This document shows, in pieces, positions 37,828 through 50,860 of a stretch of DNA of 64,000 bases. The notes below the pieces were generated by a model. The model worked only from the letters and a program-made list of their open reading frames with translations, was not told where the DNA came from and searched no databases. Origin of the DNA: Setophaga petechia (Eukaryota; Chordata; Aves; Passeriformes; Parulidae); the NCBI GenBank assembly GCA_024362935.1, contig JANCRA010000019.1, positions 10,412,501 to 10,476,500 on the forward strand, read 5' to 3'. Positions within the stretch are counted from its first letter, which is position 1. Each line of letters opens with the position of its first letter. The position numbers and the translations under genes are program-made.

Positions 37828-40800
37828 AACAGTCATGTTTTCAACAGCTTAATAATTCAGACCCATTTCTGAAACTTATGGTATCTTAGAACAAACCCTA
37901 CACTATTAGTATGCACTTCTGTTTCAACAATTGTTAATGCTTTACCTCTTGCTTCTGTCATGAACAGATTTTTCTTTGGATGCTGAAGATGTTCCTCAAT
38001 TTCATTTTTTAATTTATCCCTATCATTTTCACTGGCAAGACTCCAGGGAATAGGATGACCCCTCTAGAAGAAATGGTGTTGACTGTCTCTGAAGTTTTCT
38101 TGGCATTATGGTCCAAATCCCACACTGGCTCTGGATCAGCTATTCAAGGTCAGGAACAAAGAGTACACAAGAAAATAATGGATATTAAACATTTCCCTTG
38201 GCTTTGCATGCAGAGGGATTTTGCTTTCTGAAAACTAAGTGTTGAGTTGCTTTAACCTGGTGGGATTCTGATATGCCCAGAAAATTTTCCCTGGATTTGT
38301 TGTCCAAAAAGCTTTTTTTCAGGAGTAATTAGTAATCTGAATCTTTCATTTTTACGTATTTCACTTGCCTAATCTTAATTACTCATAGCAGAGTTACAGG
38401 ATGTAGAAGGAAACCTTTGGTAGCTTTCCTGGAAGAGCCTCAAGAAGAGAGAGCTGAGCTGTGCCCTGCAGCCATTGCCTGCTCCTGTGTGCTCCCAGAT
38501 CAATAGCTAAAAAGGTGCAAAGCCAGTTGGCCACTAGGGCAGCAGCATCTCTCCCCACTAATGAGGGTGACCTTTCCACCCACTGCTTCACATGACTGAA
38601 ATCAGGGGAAATTAGTTTACTCAGACCAGAACTTATATAACTGGTGATGCTCAAGCTGAAATTCCTGCTCATGGTGTGATGAATGCATTGTGGATCTATT
38701 TGAAAAATTGTAGAAATCAGACTGAAGATAAAAGGATTGCAACTGAACCAGCTAGATCCTCTGTAGTTTCTGACAGATAGGTGAAGAATAATGATGTCTC
38801 CAAAGCGTCTGTCCTTCCGTTTGGAGAATTACACATTTAACGGTAAAAAATCACTGCTGCTGAACCAAAGGTCCTGCTGCTTACACCATTTACAAAGGCC
38901 CTTAAAATCATGGACGAGAACACAGTTCTGTGAAGAAAGGGAGACTGCTGTGTGGGTTGAAGGGTAACATTTAAAAGCTTTGCTCATCCCAAAGCAGCCG
39001 CGTCACTTCTCATTGGCTGCTATACTCAAGCTTAAAAAGGGACCTTGAGATATTAATTATGTATCCAGCTAGCTATTTAATCAATCTATTCAGTACTAAT
39101 CTCTTATATAGTAGCTAATATATTTATGGAATGCTGTAAATATTTTAAATAAAAATAAAGAGAAATTTTATGCCACTTTTACATTACCTTATGCAACAAA
39201 AATGTATCATCAAAGAAAAAAAATTAGTTAAAAGTGTTACATGAAGTTACAGACTGAAATGCATGCTTTTTCTTACATAGAACTACTGCTTTAGCTTGAA
39301 ATATAAATGAGCATATTATTTATTATAAAGGCAAAATGCAAAATAAAAATAGGATTTAAGGAAAAGCATTCCTTTATCTTTTTTAATCCATGAATTCACC
39401 CTTTTTTAAAGGTAAGTTTTAAAAGGAATTTCTCCATAACTTGCCTTTCAGAAGTTATCTTTTAAAATTTTCCATCGATAGCAAATAGCCTTAGTGTGCG
39501 TAACTGGTAAAACACATTGTGATGATTTTTCCCTTCAAATACTTTAAAAAAAAACCCTGCAGGAATGCAAAACATCTAAATTTCTTTAAACCAAATGCAG
39601 TTATATCTGGAACCATACAAACAATAAATGGTTTTTTGGTAACTGCTAGAAAATTTTACTAACTTTTTTGTTCTATAGTGTTAATTCCCACAAATGGTAA
39701 TTTAGAAAAAATATAAGAAATTGTCACTATACTTTAACAGTAGTGCCTTTATTTTTTACCCTTGGGATCTACTGAATCTCAACAGCTTTAAATACTTCAA
39801 GTTTTCTACATATGGTAAATCTATGTCTGACCTTATTGGTTCATGAATAATGAGGATGCATAGCATTTTTCCCTTTAAAATTCACATCTTTTATAAGTTC
39901 AGCATAACAATGTGTTCAGGGTACTAGACTACCTTAAGGGTTGTCTTCAGGTGAATGTGTAAAAATATATCCTTATTTTAGTTAAGAACAAAACCTATTG
40001 TTTGATGAAAGTATGTCCTAAAACCTAGTGTTAAAAACCAACACTAAATGTACAATTCAGAACAGAAAATTTTTTTGGATCAAGAAAAACAGGAATAGGA
40101 TTTTGAATTAGATATTGGCATTTGATGTATACTTCTCAAAGTGACAGACTGGAGGAGCCAAAAGCCAGCTTCACTTTAATCTGCCATTGCACAGCCAGAA
40201 GGTCCCTTGAAACAATGATCAGAAACAAAGCTCTACTCTCTACATTTGGTTTTGTGTCCCACTTCTTTCTTGAGTGCTTTCTGGGCTCTGCAGCTTTCTC
40301 TGACCGACACCTACAGAGGTGTTTCTGATAAACTCAGCAACTCCAAACATAAGCTGATAGACCGTAACTTATAATATTAGAATACTTTTGGTAAGTGGAT
40401 GATGTCCTCCTGTATTTCCAAGACCTTTCTACTGGCCATTATTTCTTTTTCAAACTTTAGTTGAACTTCTTTCTCAATAAATCTCATGTTTAAATAGAGC
40501 ACATTCTGGTAGCTTTTCTCTTCCCAGATGTCTCAGGATTTGGAGCTTTTCAAGGACCGTAGCACCCATCAGTCTCTTTCTGAACCTGCCTCTTATCCCA
40601 AGGACATACTGGTTTCCCATCTTGCATTGATTGTCTTTTCCTCAGACTGTTCCACCAGGGTAAGAACCATTGAAGTTGGTCTTTACTGCCCCTGCTCTGG
40701 ATGAAGTATGCCTTGGTCCTTAAGCAGATACCTCAAACACTGTAATATCCGGTGATGTAGGAATTTCAGACCAACACACCTAGAATCCATAGCTTCTCTG

Positions 40801-41549
40801 CACACTGTATCTATTTTACATTTATACTTGGTTTCTCAGACTGCGTTCTAGCGATTTATTATTCCCAGGGAAATTTGGAGACATTAAAGAGGTGACAGGT
40901 TACAAGGATACTTCTCGCTAGTTATCAGTCAACTTTGGGCCACAGAGGCCCAGCTACAGAAAAATTTCACAATGCTTGGCTGGCTGCGCTTAGGACTGCT
41001 ACAGAGGTCTCCTGAAAACTTGTTAATTAGGTATAGCCAAAATCTCTGGCAATCTCAGACAGAAAGCACTGATGTGTATGTGCAAATTAAAACAAATGTA
41101 GAGTATATAGCTTCCATAAAACAAAAACAATTAAAGAGTTGTGATTTTTTTTTCTACCCAGTGAAATCCAGAAAAAAAACCCAAAACAAAATGCATCAAA
41201 ACAAACAGAAATTGAACTGTAAATCCATATCACAACATGCCTTATGAGAGAGAAAAGTATAGCAGTAGTGTGCAGGTGTGCCACCAACAAGAGATTGCAA
41301 TTGCATTTCTTCCATAGAGGAGACTGCAGACAGTGCTTGAGGTGCAAAGTTCTGCTTATCTACCAAGTTTGGTGGGCACTGCACAGTGACCCTGCAGCCA
41401 AGATCATCACCTCTCAGCTTGGAATGTTATGTGTGGATATGCCTGCAATGTTATGTTATGTGTTTCATGTGGGAACGTGGACCTTTGTTTCTCTTGGTTT
41501 GACCAACACGTTTAGTGTGTGGATTGCTTGGTCAGCACATGATATGTAA

Positions 41550-41880
41550 GGGAAAGGCCAAGCCTCTTTGTCACAATCCAGGAAGTGCGTGGACACGTCC
41601 AGGAAGTGCAGGGTCAGCGGAGTGTCACCTCTCTCTGATGGCTGCATTGACCCCTGTCACTCTGAGTGACCAGCAGTCCTGGTGGGCTGGCAGTGTGCTA
41701 CCCTGCAGCTGGGCTCAAGTGTGCAAGGTCACTGGGCAAGGGAGGCTGAGGGAACCTGGCCACAGACTCCCAGCAGGACCACTCTGGTTGTATGGAGCAG
41801 TGGGATGGAAAAGCCAGCAACTCCAGCCTTATCAGTACCCAAAATCTTTGATAGCTTCACCAAAAGGTTTCTGAGCCCCA
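41550..41880. other. GC-rich block with paired ETS-like motifs and a palindrome
   Basis: This stretch is visibly GC-richer than the kilobases on its left and ends about where the CR1 begins. It has a 12-bp direct repeat TCCAGGAAGTGC at 41577-41588 and 41598-41609, each copy containing an ETS-type CAGGAAGTG, 21 bp apart. It also has a perfect palindrome GTCACTC-T-GAGTGAC at 41656-41670. A 119-codon open frame crosses it (41515-41874), but the frame resembles no known protein and is explained by high GC content. It could be a regulatory element or an unrecognised older repeat. Confidence 0.5.
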
Positions 41881-41925
41881 AACAAAAAGATGAAGTCACA
41901 TCACAGAACCTTCAAGGGTCAAGCA

Positions 41926-42583
41926 TGACATTTAATAAGTCCAAGTGCTGAGTCCTACATTTTTGCCACAGTAATCCCCTGCAGCAATATAGGCTGGACA
42001 GTGCCCAGGTGGAAAGTGACCCGGGCGTACTGGTCAAGAGCCAACTGAACATGAGCCAGCAGTGTGCCCTGGTGGCCAAAAAGGCCAAGGGCATCCTGGC
42101 CTGTATCAGGGACAGTGTGGCCAGCAGGAGCAGGGAGGTCATTCTCCCCCTGTCTCGGCACTGGTGAGGCCACACCTTGAGTGCTGTGTCCAGCTCTGGG
42201 CCCTCAGTTTGGGAAGGACATTGAGAGGCTTGAGCACATCCAGAGGAGGCGACGAGGCTGTGAGGGGCTTGGAACACAATCTCTGTGAGGAACAACTGAG
42301 GGAGCTGGGGGTGTTTAGCCTGGAGAAGAGGAGACTCAGCAGCGACCTTATTGCTCACTGAAACTTCCTGAACGGTGGTTGTAGTCAGGTGGGGGTTGGT
42401 CTCTTTCTCCAGGCAGCAACTGACTGGAGGAGAGGACACAGTCTTAAGCTGGGACAAGGGAAATACAGCTTGGATACTAGGAAAAAGTATTTTATGGAAA
42501 GAATGATAAAGTACTGGAATGGTCTGCCTGGGGAGGTGGTGGAGTCACCATCCCTGGATATGTTTTTAAAAGGTTGGATGTGA
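41926..42583 (+). pseudogene. CR1 ORF2 C-terminal remnant, one frameshift and two stops
   Basis: The first part reads TFNKSKC, a stop at 41949-41951, then [24 protein letters not shown] and [11 protein letters not shown] in one frame. Near 42153 one base is missing compared with the usual CR1 text for [11 protein letters not shown]. The next part follows in a second frame: [22 protein letters not shown] and LRELGVFSLEKRRL, up to a stop at 42359-42361. The same frame resumes at 42389 with GVGLFLQAATD, YWNGLPGEVVESPSLDMFL, ending at 42583. That matches the usual C-terminus of CR1 ORF2. The catalytic reverse transcriptase core is upstream of the truncation and missing, so the copy is inactive. 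Confidence 0.9.
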
Positions 42584-42686
42584 CGCTTGGTGCCATGTTT
42601 ACTTGAGGTTTTAGGGCATGGGTTGGACTAAATGTTCTTGGAGGTCTCTTCCAACCTAATGATTCTGTGATTCTGTGATTCTATGT
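41926..42686 (+). mobile_element. CR1 LINE fragment, 5'-truncated
   Basis: Sense-strand CR1 running from the C-terminal part of ORF2 through the 3' UTR. It ends in the conserved TCTTCCAACCTAATGATTCT, followed by further GATTCTGT-type tail units at 42661-42685. This is the best preserved of the four CR1 copies: one reading frame can be followed for over 600 bases with one frameshift and two in-frame stops. The 5' truncation point is approximate, since the upstream GC-rich block has no CR1 content that I recognise. Confidence 0.95.
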
Positions 42687-45600
42687 ACCCCTTTGGGCAT
42701 TTCCCTGAGCACCAGACCATGGTGAGGTGTTACCTCCTAAAACTTAAGCCCTGATATAGTTTACCTCACTTATTTCTCTTCCTTATCTGTAAAAGCAAAG
42801 CAAACTAAAAGCAGCTGACAGCCTTTATTAAAATAACCATATAAATCTAAATTTATAATAAATAACCATTTAAATATTAATTTAAAATAAACTTTTAAAA
42901 TTATATATGTACTCTAGCATAATAATTAAAATCATGAGTATTATTTTCTAAAATTAAAGTAGCAATTATACATGATTTGGGAGTAAAAAAATATTTTTAC
43001 CATATTTTTTTCCAATTCTTTTTTTTTCAGGATGAAATTAAAATATTAAGAAAATGGATTAAAAACAAGAAAAACTCTCTCTACTTATAATATTTTTTCT
43101 TTTTTGAATGAATAAATGATAAAAAAATTTCTGAAATCTGAAACATGGAATAGATAATGAAATAGCACTTTTAGGTTTATAATTGTTGCTAGATATGAGG
43201 ATAGTTTTCCTGAAAATCAGCTTACTTTCTAAGTTTCTTTGTTCAGACCCCGTTATGTTTTCTTTACTAGGTTTTGGACAACAAAAGAAAAGGAAAGCAA
43301 ATAGCATAGTTGATCTCACATAAACAGGCACTTATGAAAAACACTGTGTTTCCATTCCAGCTGCATTAATATGGTACAGTGCTTTTCCTCTTTACATACA
43401 TTTAAAAGGGAAAGTAAAGTCATGTCAAGGATTTTTTTTCCCCTTGCTGTGGAAAAGTGACAACACAACTGACAAGCAGAACTCCACTACATAGTTGACG
43501 ACTGTCAATTTTATAGTTATCTTCAAAAATTTCTACCATAGCCCTTTTATCAAGAAGTCAGCCCTTGTATCTCCCTGCTCTGGTGTATTTACAACTTAAA
43601 AAAAAATCTAAAGTATTACAAAGAGTCCTGTAATGACATTCATATGAACACTAGTAGTATATTATGAACTCAGAAATAAGGGGAATGTCCAAAGTGTAAT
43701 CCTGTTTCATGGTATGTGTGCTACAGTATTTTTAATTATATGTGTTGATGCAGAAACACTGCTACAATAAAACAAAATGAAGTTGAGATTGAAGCAATGC
43801 TATGACATCTTTTAGACTTCTTTTAGTGGAGCTACTTCATCTCAACTGGAGTAAATCACTTAAGAGGCAACAGTCACAGATGGAGCTGACAGCAATGCTG
43901 ATTTACATAACATAGTTCTGTGTGTGACACTCTGAGCTGGGAATACACTGATAAGAGGAATTGATTTTGTATTAGTTATGTGAGGAACTTTGAGAGGACA
44001 AGCTTTGCAGAAGTGGTCTACAAATCACTAGAAAAAAAAGCAAAGTCAGCAAGCAATCTTCCTTGGCTTTATATTTATTTGTTATTTGTTTGCTATTTTA
44101 GGGAATTCTGCAAATCAATGGACAGGTGCAGAGCAGTTCTCCAAAGTCCTCTTTGAGATGAGTAAACAGTTGTCTGGGTAAAGCTCCTGAGATCTTTGTT
44201 CCTCTTTGCAACAAGCATATATATTCTAAGACCAGAATTTGGCGGTGATTTGAGAACCTAATGGAACTTAGACATTTATCTTTAGTCTTTAGGTACTGTA
44301 TTTACATTAGGCACCCTGCTTGCATCTTTAGGTGTCAAAGTGTTTCTTCAAATGTGAAAATATTTTGTGAAGGTTTTTGAGGTGCAATTTAGTGAAGTTC
44401 AATGAATATATGAATTGATTTTGAAGCTCATATCTATTTTTGCTGACCAAATTTATCCCATCAATATTTGTGGAATAAGAACAAAAAAGATATTTGGGTA
44501 TTCATGTAACTTTGAAAAAAAAAGCAAAAATGGGACAGCCTCTTTTCAATGTGTTATTTCTTGATATTCGTTTTTTGTTCAGGTTACTAAAAACCATTAA
44601 TGTAAAAATTAGATGTATAAATTATTATACACACTCACAGGCCTTCATTTATGGTCACTACTCTGCCACATACATGTCTGTCTCATGTCCCCTGTGGTCT
44701 TTTGACAGGACAAATTTGTGTTGGTGCCTAATCTCTCAGTGAGTGTCTGCTCTGTTATGTGCAGGAAGTAACTGGCCTCAGGTGCTTCAACATGAATCAC
44801 TTTTCCCATTGACTTGGTCACCAACCTATCTGTGAATGAATAGGCATATTTTCAGTTGGAATTAAATGAGCACAGGTGCTATGAACCAAGAAAAAGATGT
44901 TCTAAAGTGTGTTACTAATTATTTATACACTTCATCAAAGGCTCAGTGCTCTTGCTGTGGAACTCATGATCCTTGTCTAGCCATGGCCATATCCATTTTT
45001 AACTTTTCCTTTTTTTTTTCATAGTAGTATTTTAGATAGAAATAATTGGGTACTTAAAAATTTCTAAAGCTAGCAATTAAAAAATACTTTATTGCATAAC
45101 CAATATTCATCTTGTGATTAATACATTGTGGCAAAAGAAGACTGCCAAGCAGTTCACAAATTAGAATCCATATACAAGTGCCATGTTCTCTGCATACTCC
45201 TTAAAACAGCCCAAATCACTTTATTGTATTATTGAAATCACTGATGAGGCAGTAGAAACATGGTCATTTACTATGAATTCCATGTTCTGTAAATCCCAAC
45301 CAGAGGCAAAAATACTTTTAAGCTGGATAAGTCTCTATAAAAAAAATCTAAAACTGTTTTCATATCAGGGGAAACAATTCTGTGTCGACAAGGAAGGTAA
45401 GGAACTGTGGCACTCTCCATGAAGTAGACCCACTCCTTGTGGGTCCCTTTCAGCTCCATATATTTTGTTATGCTATGACAAGCACAATTATGTGTTCTGT
45501 TTTTTACTCGTTATATTTGTTATATTTGTTATTTGAGTCCACCAGTTGTATCATTATACATGCATAGTTATATTCAGTATAAGCTCCTGACCTGTAATGG

Positions 45601-48600
45601 CTGGGTTATTTCAAAATGTTAAGGAACAAAACTTACCCATCAGTGGTCTAAATTGCTATCAGAATGAAAGAGTAATTTTGAAACAAGGTGAGCTCACTCT
45701 CTCACCTTCTGTAAATTGCAGTGGAGCAATTACAACAGACCTAACTATCTGAGGACACAGAAAGGATTTGTGGGAGATAATTAGTAACATGAAATATTCA
45801 GACTACATAATTCCCACTTAAAATACCTCAGGTGGTCTGCAAAACTTTTTGGAAAGGCTAACAGCTGAGGGCAGTTTTCATTTAACCAAGACTGCGCTAC
45901 CCAGGGCTCTGTAAAAGGGTCTTGATATGTAAAAGAGTAACCATATTCAGTCTTATGATAAGAATATTTAAATGCACCGCAAAGATGGGGCATGACTTGG
46001 TATCATAGTTGCAAGAGCACCCAGCAGGTCAAAACTCGAGTATGACATCTGCTTTCAGGATTACTAATGCATTTTTTTACCACATGTGGTACATAATAGA
46101 TAGGAACTGTCTTTGAAACATGGGTTAGACTCCTGTTCCCAGGCCCTGTGCTTCCTGACCCTATGACTCTTATTTTCTGTGGAGCAGATTTGGCTGAGCA
46201 GAGAGGATAGTGTGTTTCCCTGCAGTATTTCTCCTCCCTTCAGCATTACCCCAGCAGTAGTTGTCTTTAGCCTGATAACTCTGCTGGCTGATGACTCTTC
46301 AGGCAAAGAGGAGGATCAAGCCTGACTGTCTCCCAATCACTTGGGCATAAATCATAAGGCTGGACTGAGAAAGAAGAGCTAAAATCAGCCCTTCCTTCAC
46401 CGATCTTGCATTGCAATTGTAAAATTCACTTTTTGGACTGAAAACTCCTGTCTCCCTACCTTCAGGAGGGTAGATGAAGTACTTCTCCACGGCCCTGAAT
46501 AAAGGGAAAACATATCCTTTTGCTTAGAATTTTGAACTGGCAGACTTTGAGCAACACACTTTGCACAGTCTGTACATGTATGTGATATTGTATCTTCTCT
46601 GCTTAGCCTTATTGGAGGGGTTTGGGTTCTGTTCTAATATTCTGTGTCCCCCTGTGCACTGCCTAGAGACCTTAAATGCCTGTTGGGCAGAAAGAGTCCA
46701 AATACTAGAAAGATAGAGATACCATCCGAGTTAGCAGCCAGAGCCACATCCCCAAGAAGCAGCACAATTCCAGCTCCTGTGAATTCACTAGGACTGACTT
46801 CATGAGGTTGCTTCAAGCACCAGGGATGGTGCTGTCCTGCACACCTAAACATCAGCTAAGCTGATGCAGTTGGTGCTTAAAAAAAAAATTTGAGAGATTG
46901 GAGGTAACACTTAGGTTTTACTTAAAGTGTGAAGAACTCTGAAATATAACTACCTACCATGAAAAAAGGCTAACTTCTGGAAAACTTTCTCTTTTCTTAT
47001 GTAAACCATGAGAAAGCTATTAGATTTTTCTTCTTTTTTTTCTAGTCTCCTTATAAAAGGAGTGGTGTGCTTAACTAGACACACAACCTGTCAGGGTTAG
47101 GTTGATCTGTGGATATGGCTACTAATTTTCAGAGATAAAATTCTGAGGGGAAAAAATTTATGCTAAAGAGGAGAAGCCATTAATATAAATATATCAGGAC
47201 TTCAGTATTTCACAGGAGACATTTTTTCTGGGTTCATTAGAGGTTTTTATATTGGCTTCAGCCTAGTTTCCAAAGGCTAAGCACAGCTTCAGGTGCTGTT
47301 TTGGAGGAAAGGCAGTGCAATACTGTCAGAAGGACTTCCAGCATGATGAACGATTTTGGCAGAGTATGCAATGACTCCCGGAACAGCCTTGCTAAACATC
47401 CTGACACAAAAACATTCCTTCTTGCATTTAAATATGGTTTGGTTTCCTCAGGTATTACTCATCACTTCTTCATGCATGTAGTGATCTTATTTGAAATTAT
47501 AACATTTACGATAAAACATTATTTCATCTCACTAAAGTATATGTCGATGAACTCTTCACATTCAATCATATGGAGGATTATGATTAAAAATTAAAACACA
47601 TATTTTCATGATTAGAATCTACTTCTCTCTTGAGTACGTACCAACTAAGTGACATTTATTTTATGACTGGGGAAAAGAGCTTGCCACTGGAAACAGAGAG
47701 TGCTCTAAGGAATCTTCTGGACATCATTTTCTTTCAAAGTTTCTTAGTCAAGATATTTAGCACATTTCATACAGTTAATGAAAAATTAAGCTAGTACTCC
47801 TGGCTGTCCACTTACATTTTTCTTGACTAAAAAATCTTGAGGTAGAAGGTTGTGCTAGTAGAAGATCTGTCATGAATTATTTTGTCTTGAGTGAATCATT
47901 GGTATGAATTCATGGATGGAGTATGGCATAATGGTCTCCACCTGTCACACCCCTCTGTATCTGCTTGGTGTGTTCCGGTTTCATTTCATTTGATGTGAGA
48001 TACAAAATAAGAACTATTCCAAAATCCTCTAAGAGAAAGCTGCAGAATTTCCATCACAATAAAAATCTGATTATGAGAATTTAATGGCACAGATTCAAAA
48101 TATGGATTCCTGTCTGGACTGTCATGAACATAACATGCTCTTGGAACATGATGGATAACTGAGCAATTTGCACAGCATATATGTATTTTGTTTGGTTTGG
48201 GGTTTTTTATCTGACTGAACTGTTCCCATTTTGTGAGTAAAAATTTTTGAATTCTTTCATCTTTGGATATCTTTGTGGTTTTTGAGACCGGAAACAATTT
48301 CCATCCAACTGAAAAACTGAGTTGTAAGTAACTAAAGATCCAGTAATGGTTTTATTGTTTTTGGGTTTTTTTGGTTTTTTTTTTTAATTAAAGACTCATA
48401 TGTAGACAGGTCCAGTGGAAAAATTCAGGCTTTAAATAAAATAACTAACCATAAGCAATTCTTTATGCTTCTGATTCTTTGTACACGATAGCCAATTAGG
48501 CCTCTTGTCTGCATCCGAATGACGCAATTTGAATGCTGGAGTACTACCTTACTTCCTGATGACTGAGAGTAAATTTTCAAAGTGGTGCATGAGATACAAG

Positions 48601-49394
48601 GGTACAAATCCAGTTAGTAGCTAATGGGATTTTTCTGCACCTCCTGTTTGTCACACTGAGAGACCCAGCCTTGAGATTTTCAATATCTGAATTTGTCCAG
48701 AGATGACGTCTTGTAAATACAGACCCTTCTCAATCGGCCAATGACCTGTGTTTGATGGGCTAAACCCATAACTACTGAATTGATCTTTCAGATATCTAGC
48801 ACTGTCTCCAAATCCTTTCCTGTTCTCTACTCTATTCCTCTCTCATAAGAAAATGAGACACCTCCATGCGTCACCATGAACATCAAAGAAAGTGGGACAC
48901 TGACATATCAGCTTGAGTAGTTTCTAATTTCCCTGGGTAAAGAAACTCAGGATATGCTTACACACATGCTTTCTTCCAAGAATACAAGTAGTCCTATTCA
49001 TCTAGGTGGGATAGGGGAGCATGACTAAATGTATAGAAAGGAACAGACAACGTTTCAAACCCTTAAAGTATTTCCTGTCATTATAGACCTGATGGACTTT
49101 ACTAATCTGTTTGCTTACCATAGGTATTTTCATTCTGTATTAAATTAAATTCTGTCTGTGTGACTCCTGCAGATGCTACAGAAAATTGGCTGAGGCAATT
49201 AATTATTAGCATCTATGTCTTCAGTGTCATCCTTAAACATTTTCTATTTCTTCTTCTTCTAATTTTTGATATTCCCTTTGCCACAGGAATGTCAACTCTC
49301 TTATTTCTTGAAAAAAACACCACATCACAATAAGACCTTGATGAAACCAAACACTGAGTTTCCAGCACAGGAAGGACATCAACCTCTTGGAATG
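42687..49394. other. Unique AT-rich non-coding sequence
   Basis: Very AT-rich at 42.8-43.1 kb, otherwise ordinary. No gene or mobile element is recognised. Minor items are TTATATTTG repeated twice at 45511-45530 and T-rich runs at about 47030-47042 and 48357-48386. The longest open frame is 103 codons (47986-48297 minus), with no recognisable domain. Confidence 0.55.
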
Positions 49395-49806
49395 AGACCA
49401 GGGAAGGCTACAAAGGTGATTAGAGGGATGAAGTACCCCTCCTACCGGGATTGTTCAGGGTGACCTAACTGAGGCCTTCTGGTACCTGAAGGGAGTATAC
49501 AAGAAAAATGCAGAGAGATTTTGCATAAACATTTAGTTACAGGACAAGGAGGAATGAGTTTAAACTGAATGAGAGTAAGTTTAGATCAGATATCAGAAAG
49601 AAATTTCTTACTTTGAGGGTGCTGAGGCAGTGGAGGTTGTGCAGAAAAATTCTGGATGTCCCATCCCTGGGGGTGTACGAGGCCAGCCTGGATGGGGCTC
49701 TGGGCAAGCTGGTCTAGTGGAAGCTGTCTCTGCCTAAGGTGGCGGGGTTGGAACTAGATGATCTTTAAGGTCTCTCCCAACCCAGGTTCTTCTATTGATT
49801 CTATGA
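49395..49806 (+). mobile_element. CR1 LINE fragment, internally deleted
   Basis: The sense-strand CR1 3' end is recognisable from GGCTACAAAGGTGATTA through GTGACCTAACTGAGGCCTTC, a TATCAGAAAGAAATTTCTTA stretch, CATCCCTGGGGGTGT and GGAACTAGATGATCTTTAAG to the terminus GATTCTATGA at 49797-49806. It belongs to a different subtype from the copy at 41926, as shown by its GATGGGGCTCTGGGCAAGCTGGTCTAG-like 3' text (read at 49690-49719). Two short internal deletions near 49440-49462 remove the usual link between the SYEDRL-like and LFSLEKRRL-like parts of ORF2. No open frame survives. Confidence 0.9.
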
Positions 49807-50816
49807 AATAGTTGCCATTGGATAATTCACATTTTAGAGGAAAAAAAATCCAGTGTATTTGTTTTAAAATTATGTATAGCAAAGACATATTGGGAACATA
49901 CATAAAATAAATGAGTGACAGTTATACCTTGAAATATGTGTAGGCAGGCTTCCTTCATAACTCCTAATGAAGGACTTAAATTTTCAAGTGGGACCTAAAA
50001 ATTTCCCTGAACCTGACCAAGGTTCCAGATCTAAAAGTTGAAATCAGTTTCGTTTCCACATTCAGAAATATCTTCTTTTTTTTTTTCAGAGCACAGCATC
50101 TTTCTTTAAAGTATTTGCGTATTTATGCTTATTTATAATTGCTTCTTTTGAGGAAAATACAATTTGTTTGCTCTAAGTTATTTTGCTTTTAATAGGATAG
50201 AGATTTTTTTTTGCAGATTAGAGATCTGAAAAAAAATTTGTGTGCACTATGTACACTTACTGTAACGATAACTCTTGTTAAGAGCTGTTTTGCTCATGCT
50301 TTAGAAAATACTTTTTCTAGGAATTGTGAAGTAAAACCTATTCCTTAACAGTACAAAGAAAGTATAATGATAATATCCTGATAAAACTTGCAGCCGTAGT
50401 GTATCCAGCAGTGAAATACTTTTTCTGGTTAAATCATTGTGGTTGTCATGACCCTCCATTTTTCAAGTTGGTGAACATTAGGTCGGTCTTTCCAACAGCA
50501 AAATGATTGTGCTGACATATAGAAAGTATTCCCAAAATGATTCAGCAAATCAGTACCAATACCTCCTGGGATCTTCTGGTCCTCAAACCATTAGCTCATC
50601 CTGACTAGACAAAACTTTCCTAAGTTAAAAAAAAAAAATTAAAGGAAAAAAAGTTGTATTCTTCCTGAGTATTTTCTTAGGAAAGTAATGAAGTAAGATG
50701 ACTACTGTGAAAATTTTCTCCGTATTTTCACTCAATTCTTTAAGGTTATTTGCTGGTAGCTTAACTTCTTGTGACTTCTGTTTCATCCATGGTTTGAGGA
50801 GGTGGTGAAAACATGA

Positions 50817-50860
50817 GAAAAGAGGAAATAGGATGCAAGAAAAGAGGAAACAGGATGCAA
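50817..50860 (+). repeat. 22-bp tandem duplication
   Basis: Two adjacent 22-bp copies (50817-50838 and 50839-50860), each starting GAAAAGAGGAAA, differ at one position (T against C). Confidence 0.92.

Larger units (their letters stand above)
29471..41549. other. Unique AT-rich non-coding sequence with simple repeats
   Basis: No gene or mobile element that I recognise lies in these 12 kb. They hold the simple repeats at 31154-31198, 36623-36650 and 37792-37827, a purine-rich stretch at about 36868-36925, and a short GC-richer point near 38990-39040 with CGCGTCAC-like text, an inverted CCAAT box (ATTGG, 39012-39016) and a TTAAAAAGG. The open frame at 35650-35925 (91 codons) lies on one strand without a close opposite-strand rival. 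I see no family resemblance in it. Confidence 0.55.

Noticed and set aside
38990..39045. Inverted CCAAT box followed by a TTAAAAAGG, considered as a core promoter.
   Set aside because: The motifs are short and common, no open frame or transcript signal follows, and there is no CpG island.
41912..42457. Open frame of 181 codons on the minus strand, the longest in the window.
   Set aside because: It is the antisense shadow of the plus-strand CR1 ORF2 remnant at 41926-42583.
47838..47858. Sequence TGAGGTAGAAGGTTGT resembling the let-7 mature microRNA with one mismatch in the first 16 bases.
   Set aside because: No complementary arm for a precursor hairpin is visible within about 100 bases on either side, and the mismatch falls inside the normally invariant part. 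It is probably chance.
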